A stretch of 26,941 nt of DNA from Scatomonas sp963661545 (GCA_963661545.1 CAVLCU010000016.1:1-26941); one strand, 5' to 3'; positions 14,262-20,883 are shown, numbered from the stretch's first letter. Notes: generated by a model from the sequence alone, not told the origin. Numbers and translations: made by a program.

Positions 14262-15497
14262 TTAGTGATTCTTACGGCGCTTTACCACCAGGGTGCCGGT
14301 GATTCCACAAGCAGCTGCCAGAATCAGACCCACATAGAGAACCGGGGCGAAGGTATCGCCGGTCTTCACAGCAGTACCGGTAGAGGTAGTGGAAGACTTG
14401 GTTCCGCTGGTCTTGGAGGTAGTGCCGCTGGTCTTAGAGGTGGTGCCGCTGGTCTTGTTGTCAGCAGCCTTGGTAGGAGTGGGAGTAGGTGTCAGCTTCT
14501 CGATGACTGCTGTCTCTTTCTCTCCACATACGGAGCATACTCTCTCCTTGCTGCCTTCCTTATCCAGGGTAGCCTCGGTTACCACCTTCCAGCCGTCCTC
14601 ATCGGTATCCTTGTCAACCTTCCAGCTATGTCCCTTGGCTGCAGTCTCGCGAGTTGTTTCATTCTGGCATACAGAGCAAATGCCCTTGTCCAGACCCTTC
14701 TCGGTGCAGGTAGCTTCCTTCTCAGTGGTCCAATCATACTTGTGGTCTACCATAGGAACTTCCTTGGTCTCTGTATCCACAGTCCCACATACGGTACACT
14801 TTCTGTGCTGAATACCTACCTTGGTACAGGTGGGCTCGTCATCGGAAGAAAGATACTCCCATGCTCCCCAGCTGTGCTCAGTCATGGGAAGATCCACATC
14901 CTCAAGAGTAGTGCCGCAGACACCGCAGGTAACCGTTCTGTGTCCCACAGACTGACAGGTAGCAGGCGTCTCACTTACCTGCTTCTGATCCTGGGGATGG
15001 TTAATGGTAATGGTAGAGGTCAGATCTACAGAGGCGCTGTCCAGGAAATCCGAGCTGGTGAAGTAAACATTTTTGATGGATACTGTAACAGGATTCTCGG
15101 AGCACTTCAAAACCTTGAACTTCATGGTAACAGAACCTGAGGCAAAGGCGTACTTTTTGGTTGTTACATAACCAAAATTCGCATTCACAACAGCAGACAT
15201 GCCGCCCTGGAAGTTATCTCCCCATTCTACTCCCTCATCCTCTCCCAGAAATTCCAGGACAGAAGAATCGTAGTTGTTGGTTGCCTCACCGTGGATACCT
15301 ACCAGGTTAGCCGTATCACTGGTGAAGGTGATGGGGATGGAAATGATATCTCCTACCTCAGCACTGGTTACATTGCCTACTGATGCACTGACTACCGGTT
15401 TGTCTGCTGCCTGAACCGTCTGGGTGGCCGGAAATACCAGCGTCGCAGCCATCATGACAGCACCCAGCAGTGACATCCATTGCTTCTTTGCTTTCAT
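14262..15497 (-). CDS. Riboswitch-controlled cohesin-domain, Cys-rich surface protein
   Basis: The 411-residue secreted protein has a signal peptide (1 to about 30, ending TVQA|ADK). A cohesin-like beta-sandwich follows at about 35-165 (VGDIISIPITFTS, VSIKNVYFTSSDFLD). Then come about four Cys-rich repeats of the form C-T-x-x-G...C-x-x-C-G...H-x-W (about 180-330), a TSGTTSK-type linker, AVKTGD, a membrane helix (FAPVLYVGLILAAACGITGTL) and the tail KRRKNH. Cohesin domains bind dockerins or other surface partners. The CxxC repeats look like small zinc-ribbon stalk modules found in clostridial surface proteins. The ATG at 15497 has AGGAG with a 7-nt spacer. A cobalamin riboswitch with its terminator lies directly upstream, so the protein is predicted to be made when corrinoid is scarce. 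A role in corrinoid capture is inferred. Confidence 0.85.
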   Translation of the reverse strand: MKAKKQWMSLLGAVMMAATLVFPATQTVQAADKPVVSASVGNVTSAEVGDIISIPITFTSDTANLVGIHGEATNNYDSSVLEFLGEDEGVEWGDNFQGGMSAVVNANFGYVTTKKYAFASGSVTMKFKVLKCSENPVTVSIKNVYFTSSDFLDSASVDLTSTITINHPQDQKQVSETPATCQSVGHRTVTCGVCGTTLEDVDLPMTEHSWGAWEYLSSDDEPTCTKVGIQHRKCTVCGTVDTETKEVPMVDHKYDWTTEKEATCTEKGLDKGICSVCQNETTRETAAKGHSWKVDKDTDEDGWKVVTEATLDKEGSKERVCSVCGEKETAVIEKLTPTPTPTKAADNKTSGTTSKTSGTTSKTSGTKSSTTSTGTAVKTGDTFAPVLYVGLILAAACGITGTLVVKRRKNH

Positions 15498-15653
15498 AAG
15501 CTTTCTCCTTTGTTTAGTTGATGTATTGGTGAACACGTCTGCCTCAACGTGTCTTCCACTTGGTTCCATTGCCCCTCGCCGCTGAGGGCGGCCGACTTCT
15601 GGGGCAGGCTTTGGAGGGTGACGTACCTGTATAGCGAAGATCGATGTGCCATC

Positions 15654-15682
15654 AAAAAGGAGCCCCTCCGAAGAGAAACTCC
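15654..15682 (-). terminator. Riboswitch expression-platform terminator (UUCG-capped)
   Basis: In the minus sense GGAG-TTT-CTC-TTCG-GAG-GGG-CTCC forms a 10-bp stem with three G-U pairs and a UUCG loop, followed by TTTTT. It lies about 70 nt after the cobalamin aptamer and about 157 nt before the ATG. This is the expected position for ligand-dependent termination. Confidence 0.8.
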
Positions 15683-15749
15683 CAACTTTCCTTTAGAAAA
15701 AGAAAACAAGGTCCGTTATGCCTCCGGAAATTCCTGATTCGGTCTCCAG

Positions 15750-15941
15750 CTTCCCTGTATTCTGACTTAAAGTACCAGCCTACTTGCTGCCCCTTCCCGA
15801 TGATCCAGTGGTTTGGCAGCTTTCGTCCTTATCACAGCGGGGATAAAACCGTTCCGGATTCCAACCGGACTTCCACAAGAATCAGCAGTTGTGCTAACTC
15901 TATTCTGAGCTGTACAAGCGACCCTATTCAATTATGGGAAG
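15750..15941 (-). ncRNA. Cobalamin riboswitch (second in the window)
   Basis: The minus strand carries the cobalamin-aptamer landmarks in order: GGAAGTCCGGTTGGAATCCGG, then ACGGT...CCCGCTGTGATAAGG, ACGAAAGCTGCCAAACCACTG, GGGAAGG, AAGTAGG and finally AAGTCAGAATACAGG. A closing stem CTTCCC/GGGAAG (15941-15936 with 15755-15750) sets the approximate limits. It is followed by an intrinsic terminator and the cohesin-domain gene, and preceded by a strong promoter. Cobalamin binding normally lowers expression of the downstream gene. Confidence 0.9.
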
Positions 15942-15960
15942 ATCTTGCTTATGACCTGCC

Positions 15961-15988
15961 TGCGCAAATCTCCCTGCGCAAATCTCCC
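15961..15988. repeat. 14-bp tandem direct repeat in the riboswitch leader
   Basis: TGCGCAAATCTCCC occurs twice back to back (15961-15974 and 15975-15988), between the predicted transcription start (about 15992) and the cobalamin aptamer. It is a recent duplication or a protein-binding site. Confidence 0.7.
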
Positions 15989-15998
15989 TACGCCCTTG

Positions 15999-16027
15999 AT
16001 AATAAAACAAAAGGAAGGGTTTGTCAA
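15999..16027 (-). promoter_or_regulatory. Consensus sigma-A promoter for the riboswitch-2 transcript
   Basis: A perfect -35 TTGACA (16027-16022) and a TATTAT -10 (16004-15999) are separated by 17 nt. It begins only 4 bp after the stop of the C_GCAxxG gene and fires into the direct repeat and aptamer. It is one of the strongest promoters in the window. Confidence 0.88.
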
Positions 16028-16030
16028 TGC

Positions 16031-16450
16031 TTATGGAGTCAATTCGGTGGGGAAGAGGATCTCTTCCACCAGCTCGGCCGCATCTTGAATGCAGCCCGGG
16101 CAGCTTCTCAGCGTTTTTCCTGTATCTACGCCCTTCAGTTCTCGGCAGATAAGGGAGCCGTTCTTTTTCTGAAAGCGGTCCAAAATCTCCGTGGACAGTT
16201 GATAAGTAGCTCTCTTGGTCGTAGGGCTGTCACAGCCCAGGCTATTCTTGGCTCCGGTCAGGGCAATCGCGCCGGATACAGCGCCACAGACTCCCTGCAT
16301 GCAGCCCATACCAAGCCCATAGCCCTCCATAATGCGAAACATCTCATTCTCGCTGATTCCTACCAAATCACAGTAGGTACAAGCCACGGCCTGGGCGCAA
16401 TTATACCCCTTCTCATGGCGTTTTCCTGCTTCCTCTACTCGTGTATTCAT
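16031..16450 (-). CDS. C_GCAxxG_C_C family Cys-rich protein
   Basis: The 139-residue cytoplasmic protein matches the C_GCAxxG_C_C family (putative redox or metal-binding proteins of unknown function). It has GYNCAQAVACTYC near residue 16, GCMQGVCGAVSGAIAL near 49-64, the conserved LGCDSP, and a C-terminal CRELKG...CPGCIQDAAEL. The ATG at 16450 follows a strong AAGGAGG with a 7-nt spacer. It is the last gene before the riboswitch-2 promoter and lies 304 bp after cbiZ, with the gap filled by a giant palindrome. If that palindrome does not stop transcription, the gene belongs to the cobalamin-riboswitch-1 operon, which would tie this unknown family to corrinoid handling. Confidence 0.85.
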   Translation of the reverse strand: MNTRVEEAGKRHEKGYNCAQAVACTYCDLVGISENEMFRIMEGYGLGMGCMQGVCGAVSGAIALTGAKNSLGCDSPTTKRATYQLSTEILDRFQKKNGSLICRELKGVDTGKTLRSCPGCIQDAAELVEEILFPTELTP

Positions 16451-16486
16451 GCGGATTCCTCCTTCATAATGGTCGATGGAAAAGCA

Positions 16487-16757
16487 CAGGGCGGAGACGG
16501 CGCTGGGGCAGGTGCAGCAGGGAGGCAGGCCTCCGCAAGCTTGATTAGAAACACTTGCAGACAGACTTTCCAAAAGAGGGGCTGGAGTCCGGGCATCAAG
16601 CTCGGACTGAAAGGGCAACTGAAGGCGAAAGCATCAGCTTTCGCATGAATTTGCCCGGTGCCCCTCTGCAGGGAAGGCTGTCTGCTTAGTGTTTCTTCAA
16701 GCTGAGGACTAGCCTGCCCTACTGCTGCACCTGCCCCGGTGACTGCTCCACCCGTCA
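16487..16757. repeat. 270-bp imperfect palindrome filling the cbiZ to C_GCAxxG gap
   Basis: The arms are about 95 bp (16487-16582 against 16660-16757) and stay complementary with small bulges. Examples are 16 of 16 at 16505-16520 / 16722-16737, 8 of 8 at 16557-16564 / 16678-16685 and 8 of 8 at 16575-16582 / 16660-16667. The centre folds into a further hairpin, 16625-16632 / 16637-16644 with loop ATCA, enclosed by GGGCAA/TTGCCC. A side stem (GTCCG/CGGAC) gives a branched tip. The right arm overlaps the cbiZ stop codon, and the left arm ends about 30 bp short of the next ribosome-binding site. There is no transposase and no clear target-site duplication. It could be a large structured RNA, an RNase III target or a MITE-like element. 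Confidence 0.85.
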
Positions 16758-17918
16758 CCTCCGAAGCACCTCCGGGGCAGGTGTCACCGGCTGCCCTGCA
16801 ATTCTGCGCTCCAGACGCCGGAGGTATTCCCGGCTCATCTGTTCCAGGCCTTCCTCCTTGTCTGTCCAGGTGGCTCCTGCCCGACAGGCTCCCTCTTCGG
16901 TCTCCTCCCTGTCCGGTGGCAATCCGGCCAGGCCCAGCATCTGCATCCCGGCGGTCCAGGCTTCCTCCCCGGAGAGAAGCCCCCAATCCAACTGATCCAG
17001 CAGGTGGGCATAGAGGGAGGTATAGGTTACCAGGAGGGAATCGGTCTTCAGATGGTCCAGACGGTCGGTGAATTCTGCCCGGGACAAGAGCCCGTCAGGG
17101 TTCCCTTGCCGATAGGCCTCCCAGAGGCTGTCCTCCGTAACCCCAAAGCGATCCATCCGGTGGAGGACATCGTGCTGGTAGGTGGGATTCAGGCCGGACT
17201 GCCGATCCAGAGCTTCCTTGACTCCCGCCTTAACCGTCCTTCCGATGTATTCTCCCAGCTTGCTGTGCTTGCCCGCATTGGTCAGGAGGGTGGGGGATTG
17301 GGGATTGCAGATCAGGATAGTGCTGTCGGTGCCGGATCCGGTAGCCAGACCGTGGGAATAGCGGCTGGGAGCCAGAAGCTCCTGAAGAGCCGCCACCTTG
17401 GCCTCCGTACAGGACACCAGAGCTCTGGTCAGGGTGCCCTCCGGCAGGTCGGCATCGATATAGAGAATAATATTGATGGTTCCCGGAGGAACCTGGGTAT
17501 CGATTCCGGCTTTTTCATGCCAGATAGCCGGATCCCCAATCCGACCCCCATTTTTCTGAATCCCTCCCGTAACAATGGCCGTAACCGTAAAATCCTCATA
17601 GGTCAGGGTCTGGATGGAGGCATTTTCCATGCTGGCGGCAGTATACATACCGGTGCAGGCAGAGGGATCCAGCCCCAGATCCTCCCCGGCGATCCGATTC
17701 ATATGTTCTTCATAGGTATCTGCCCGCATGACACAGGCCATACCCGGCCCCGGATTTCCGTCATTGTTAAAGACAGCCTGCAGATCCTGGCGATAGCCCC
17801 CATTGTTGGGCCCTGTGCTCAAGACCTTCCTGGGACCCGCCAGGCAAACCACCAGGGATTTCTTATAGAAATGCACCTGATCCCCACCGGATAGCGTCCA
17901 CATCTTCATCTCCTTCAT
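16755..17918 (-). CDS. cbiZ: Adenosylcobinamide amidohydrolase CbiZ with C-terminal extension
   Basis: CbiZ cleaves the amide bond of adenosylcobinamide (and some cobamides) to give adenosylcobyric acid, so that salvaged corrinoids can be rebuilt with the preferred lower ligand. Family features in the 387-residue product are LSTGPNNGG (33-41), GMYTAASMENA (90-100), VTAIVTGGIQ (112-121), GTINIILYIDADLPEG (146-161), SCTEAKVAALQELL (169-182), ATGSGTDSTILIC (192-204) and KLGEYIGRTV (220-229). About 140 residues after position 245 are extra to the core domain; they are mostly helical-looking and I do not recognise them. ATG 17918 was chosen; ATGs at 17909 and 17903 are also near good ribosome-binding sequence. 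It lies 58 bp after the TIM-barrel gene, in the operon headed by cobalamin riboswitch 1. Confidence 0.93.
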   Translation of the reverse strand: MKEMKMWTLSGGDQVHFYKKSLVVCLAGPRKVLSTGPNNGGYRQDLQAVFNNDGNPGPGMACVMRADTYEEHMNRIAGEDLGLDPSACTGMYTAASMENASIQTLTYEDFTVTAIVTGGIQKNGGRIGDPAIWHEKAGIDTQVPPGTINIILYIDADLPEGTLTRALVSCTEAKVAALQELLAPSRYSHGLATGSGTDSTILICNPQSPTLLTNAGKHSKLGEYIGRTVKAGVKEALDRQSGLNPTYQHDVLHRMDRFGVTEDSLWEAYRQGNPDGLLSRAEFTDRLDHLKTDSLLVTYTSLYAHLLDQLDWGLLSGEEAWTAGMQMLGLAGLPPDREETEEGACRAGATWTDKEEGLEQMSREYLRRLERRIAGQPVTPAPEVLRR

Positions 17919-17976
17919 CCCTCTCCTTTCTCCCCTTTTCTGTTCCAGGCTCTCCTGGATCTTCTTTCCTAAGGTC

Positions 17977-18951
17977 CTACCGGCTTCCCTCCCCCAAGGC
18001 CTTCTTCTGGCAGCGCAGCCTGGTCTCGTGATCCTGCAGGTCGTTGGATACCAGCTCATGGGTCAGGTATTCCGGTTTCGCTGCCTCCAGGATCTCCCTC
18101 ACCCGGGGAGTGGTCCAGGGCAGGTGGCTGTCGATGGAAAACACATGGCCGTGGCTGTCCCAGGCTCTCTGGCGATAGGTCTGGGGCATCTGATCCTGCC
18201 TGGACAGCAGGTCTCTGACATAGGCTCCTGTCAGGCTTTGGTTCAAATGGATTCCTTTTATATAAGAAAGGAAATCCCGATGATCCTCCAGGCGATCCAG
18301 AACATAATCCACCGCCTGATCTTCCGTGGCAAGATCCAGGTTGGTATGGAGCAAATGACCGGTATCCAGCATGAAGCCCTTGTGGGGGTAATGAACCCGA
18401 TCCAGCAGGCGCTGGGTCATCTCCGGCCTGGTAAAAGTCAGACCTGGCCACCAGAGATTCTCCAGCAGGAAATCAAAGGTATAGGGCTGGCCATCCAGCA
18501 AGGTATTGACCAGATCAGCCGTCAGATCCACCACCTCCTCATCGGTATGGGAGAAGGTATAGGAATATAATTCCGTAATCTTCACATCACAGACATGAAA
18601 GACCACATAGGAGGCTCCCAGTCTCTGGGCTCTTTCCAAATCCTCCCTCAGGGGCCGCAGAATCGTCTCCCGGGTCAGATCTCCAAAGACCTCCCGGGCC
18701 TGATCCAGGCTATCGTATTCCCTTTCCAGCGCCCCCAGATCCCCCTTCCACAGATCCACCCATTCATTAAAAAATTGCATATGAATGCCCATCACGTCCT
18801 GGGGGCGAAAGAAGCCCGGATTACCTCCCCGGCAATGGAGCACCTCCAGACCGTCCAGTCCCAGCTTTCGGGCAAAAGCTCCTGCATCCTCTCCCCTCTC
18901 ATAGCGATCCGTATCCAGAGGATGATCCGTAATATTCATCATTTCCTTCAT
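17977..18951 (-). CDS. AP-endonuclease-2/TIM-barrel protein, candidate cobamide hydrolase CbiR
   Basis: The 324-residue protein has the xylose-isomerase-like/AP endonuclease 2 TIM-barrel pattern. Candidate metal ligands are E164 (LLENLWW), D196 and H199 (MLDTGHLL), H235 (GIHLNQ) and E299 (THEL), with FHVCD near 118-122. This superfamily includes CbiR, a cobamide-remodelling enzyme characterised in Akkermansia muciniphila that opens the nucleotide loop and is unrelated to CbiZ. The gene is the first after cobalamin riboswitch 1 and is followed by cbiZ, so a corrinoid substrate is strongly suggested. A generic sugar-phosphate isomerase is the alternative. The start at 18951 has AGGAAG eight bases upstream. 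A GGGGCAGC hairpin (18980-18999) stands just before it. Confidence 0.8.
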   Translation of the reverse strand: MKEMMNITDHPLDTDRYERGEDAGAFARKLGLDGLEVLHCRGGNPGFFRPQDVMGIHMQFFNEWVDLWKGDLGALEREYDSLDQAREVFGDLTRETILRPLREDLERAQRLGASYVVFHVCDVKITELYSYTFSHTDEEVVDLTADLVNTLLDGQPYTFDFLLENLWWPGLTFTRPEMTQRLLDRVHYPHKGFMLDTGHLLHTNLDLATEDQAVDYVLDRLEDHRDFLSYIKGIHLNQSLTGAYVRDLLSRQDQMPQTYRQRAWDSHGHVFSIDSHLPWTTPRVREILEAAKPEYLTHELVSNDLQDHETRLRCQKKALGEGSR

Positions 18952-19041
18952 GGCACAATCTTCCTTCCTTTGTCTTGCCGGGGCAGCCGCCGCTGCCCCT
19001 TCTCCACGGTTCTGCTTCTGCGGTCGAAGCCCATATATCAG

Positions 19042-19066
19042 AAAAGCCCTCCCGCGAGGGAGAGCT
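19042..19066 (-). terminator. Intrinsic terminator between riboswitch 1 and the TIM-barrel gene
   Basis: In the minus sense AGCTCTCCC-TCGC-GGGAGGGCT forms a stem of about 8 bp with two bulges, then TTTT. It lies about 245 nt after the aptamer and about 90 nt before the ATG at 18951. It is the best candidate for the riboswitch expression platform. The 230 bp between aptamer and terminator contain small hairpins but no convincing gene. Confidence 0.7.
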
Positions 19067-19310
19067 TGTACTTCACTATGGGGAGACTACTCCGGCGCCG
19101 GACGGCTGTCCAGCGGAATCCCGCTTGGTAGTGTATCGGAGGAAATACAAACGGGAAAAACAGCAATCAGACGGCCGAAGCATCTCACCCTACCGTTTAC
19201 CATGCATAAATCCCGCACCAAGGTTCCTGAGCCAAAGCGGAATGGCATCAGGCATTCCATATCGGGTAGATGGATGGAAGCTTTACACGGAAACTTCAAC
19301 CTTACACAAT

Positions 19311-19478
19311 ACAAGCAGGTTTCCTGGCTCTCAGATCTTCGCTCAACGCCCCTTCTCATGGGCTCGCGCCCACAATGGGTATCCTTGCGTCTCACTCCCT
19401 GAATACAGTGACCGGATCGCCCGGGATTCACACCCGGTTCCCTCTTCACCGACCTACTCGGCAGGCCGATGCACTTGC
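19311..19478 (-). ncRNA. Cobalamin riboswitch controlling the cbiR-like/cbiZ operon
   Basis: On the minus strand the aptamer shows GGTGAAGAGGGAACCGG, GTGTGAATCCCGGGCGATCC, GGTCACTGTATTC, and the strongly conserved end GAGAGCCAGGAAACCTGC. The closing stem GCAAGT (19478-19473) pairs with GCTTGT (19316-19311). It is preceded by a sigma-A promoter and followed by the terminator at 19042-19066 and then the TIM-barrel and cbiZ genes. Confidence 0.93.
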
Positions 19479-19508
19479 AAAGGTGATATGGAATTTACAC
19501 ACAACCTT

Positions 19509-19537
19509 ATCTTACCATCCCTTCCCTCCTTTGTCAA
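19509..19537 (-). promoter_or_regulatory. Sigma-A promoter for the riboswitch-1 transcript
   Basis: A perfect -35 TTGACA (19537-19532) is separated by 17 nt from a TAAGAT -10 (19514-19509). Transcription would begin about 25 nt before the cobalamin aptamer. Confidence 0.85.
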
Positions 19538-19614
19538 AACAAATTGGCGAAAAATCTTCGTTTTTCTGTCAAAAAGTGAAACGTTTCAGAAGAGTTTCCG
19601 ACGGAGCAGAGCGT

Positions 19615-20541
19615 TCAGGGACAGATGTCCAGCCGGTGAAGGGCTCGGCTGTAGTAATAGACATGGTCGGACAGCACCTCCTGGGCTTCCACCTGGGTGC
19701 GGTTAATCTCTGCTACCATTTTCTGCAGGTAAGCTGCTTCATTGGCCTGATCCGCAGCCAGAAGGAGGCACTCATGGATACTGCTGGGAAGGACATAGAA
19801 GTCTGCATCCAGCATTTCCCCGATCTTCTCTGCCTGACCGGGATAGAAGATGCAGTTAGCTCCCAGGCATTTGTCCTGATTGGTCAGGAGATACAGGGGA
19901 GTGCCGGGAAATATCTCCTTCTCATTCTCTCCTTCCTTTCCATCCTCCTCCGCCCGCTCCGGCTCCAGCTCTCCCCATTCCTTCAGAAGGTCACTGAGCT
20001 TCTCCAGCTTGGGGGGCATCTTCTCTGTGGTATTGCGCCAGGCATCCTTCTCCAGCTCCTCCTCCCGGATCTGCCAGCCCTCCAGATGGTCCCTGCGGAT
20101 GAGAACTGCCGCATCCTTGCAATACTCCGCCGGAACCCGATAATAATAGACAAAGGCCAGGTCACACCAGCGCCGGTGGGGGGTGGCAGCCAAGAGCTTC
20201 TTATTTTTCTCATAATTGATCACCTTGCAATATACATTCTCCCGGACTGTCCGGTAGGAATGGAAAAAGCCCGTCGGTACCCATCGTTTTTCCCTAAATT
20301 GCCGATATTCATCCAGGATCAGTTCTGCCAGATGGTCCACCGACACCCCCTTGAGATACTCCTGGTAGAAATAATCCATATGAATGGAGGGAACCACAGA
20401 AACCCCCGGCGCCCGGATATCCAGACTATCCTTCCATACCCCATTATTTCGCGGCAGCCGGTGCAAAACCGCCGTCGCCTTGTCCCCCAGCAGCTCCTGC
20501 ACCCTGGCTGCCAGCATTTTCTGAAACTTCTTATAATTCAT
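19615..20541 (-). CDS. DUF5688-like protein
   Basis: The 308-residue soluble protein resembles the DUF5688 family found mainly in Lachnospiraceae. It begins MNYKKFQKMLAARVQELLG and has a run of family-like features: LPRNNGVWKDSLDIR, SIHMDYFYQEYLKG, VINYEKNKKLLA, PHRRWCDLAFVYYYRV, a Glu/Lys-rich low-complexity stretch near 190-215, and NQDKCLGANCIFYPG. The C-terminal part (DADFYVLPSSIHECLLLAA) is also typical. No signal peptide or membrane span is seen, and the function is unknown. ATG 20541 was chosen because AGGAGG lies 7 nt before it. The gene stands alone, with a long pyrimidine-rich leader upstream and the riboswitch-1 promoter after it. No terminator is obvious in the 77 bp before that promoter. 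Confidence 0.8.
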   Translation of the reverse strand: MNYKKFQKMLAARVQELLGDKATAVLHRLPRNNGVWKDSLDIRAPGVSVVPSIHMDYFYQEYLKGVSVDHLAELILDEYRQFREKRWVPTGFFHSYRTVRENVYCKVINYEKNKKLLAATPHRRWCDLAFVYYYRVPAEYCKDAAVLIRRDHLEGWQIREEELEKDAWRNTTEKMPPKLEKLSDLLKEWGELEPERAEEDGKEGENEKEIFPGTPLYLLTNQDKCLGANCIFYPGQAEKIGEMLDADFYVLPSSIHECLLLAADQANEAAYLQKMVAEINRTQVEAQEVLSDHVYYYSRALHRLDICP

Positions 20542-20589
20542 GCTTCTACCTCCTGTAGTCATAGTAGTGCCACCCCTCGGCTTTTATTC

Positions 20590-20625
20590 GTGGTGGCGGC
20601 GGCATCAGCCGCCATGGACGTTTAC
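20590..20625. repeat. Dispersed 36-bp palindromic repeat, family B, copy 2
   Basis: This is the reverse-complement copy of 10312-10347, 34 of 36 bases identical, with the same internal hairpin GGCGGC/GCCGCC. It lies in the leader of the DUF5688 gene, whereas copy 1 lies in the leader of galE in the opposite orientation. Confidence 0.8.
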
Positions 20626-20671
20626 TTTGCATGTCATGCCTGTGCAGGCAGAAAAGTCAAAAGCGGGAACC

Positions 20672-20850
20672 GAAAAAAAGGAAGAAGGGAGAAAAAAGGA
20701 AAAAGGGAGAAAAAAGGAAAAAGGGAAAAAGGAGAAAAAGAGTAAAAGTGCCAAAAGAAGAAAAAACAAAGGAGAAAAAGTAAAAAGTAAAAAAGGGAAA
20801 AGTAAAAAGAGAGAAAAACGAGAAAAAAGAAGAGAAAGAAAGAGACGGAG
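20672..20850. repeat. Long homopurine:homopyrimidine tract
   Basis: About 180 bp are almost all A and G on the plus strand, including an unbroken 71-nt purine run (20672-20742). It contains mirror-symmetric stretches such as GGAAAAAGGGAAAAAGG. It encodes nothing plausible: frames on both strands give only Lys/Glu/Arg or Phe/Ser/Leu runs. Mirror symmetry of this kind can form triplex (H-) DNA. It starts next to the efp terminator and may have grown from its T-tract by slippage. Confidence 0.85.
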
Positions 20851-20883
20851 CCCGGTTCGGGTGCCGCAGCACCCAAAGCCCGG
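20851..20883 (-). terminator. Terminator hairpin after efp, followed by the pyrimidine tract
   Basis: In the minus sense CCGG-GC-TTTGGGTG-CTGCGG-CACCCGAA-CCGG forms an interrupted stem (core GGGTG/CACCC with loop CTGCGG). The T/C-rich tract follows within a few bases. It lies 58 bp after the efp stop. Confidence 0.7.

Noticed and set aside
15540..15640. Second riboswitch (c-di-GMP type) just before the cohesin gene
   Set aside because: A GCCCTC/GAGGGGC hairpin and a CACGT/ACGTG hairpin are present, but the GEMM landmark sequences are not. It is better explained as part of the cobalamin leader.
16487..16757. Insertion sequence reading of the long palindrome
   Set aside because: No transposase, no clear target-site duplication and the arms run almost to the tip. 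It is kept as a palindrome of unknown origin.
16447..16986. 179-residue frame on the minus strand overlapping the cbiZ end and the palindrome
   Set aside because: It is an alternative frame of cbiZ plus the inverted repeat, Gly/Arg-rich, with no ribosome-binding site; cbiZ in the other frame is clear.
19087..19449. 120-residue frame inside the riboswitch-1 leader
   Set aside because: It covers the conserved aptamer bases and has no ribosome-binding site. No shorter in-frame start has one either.
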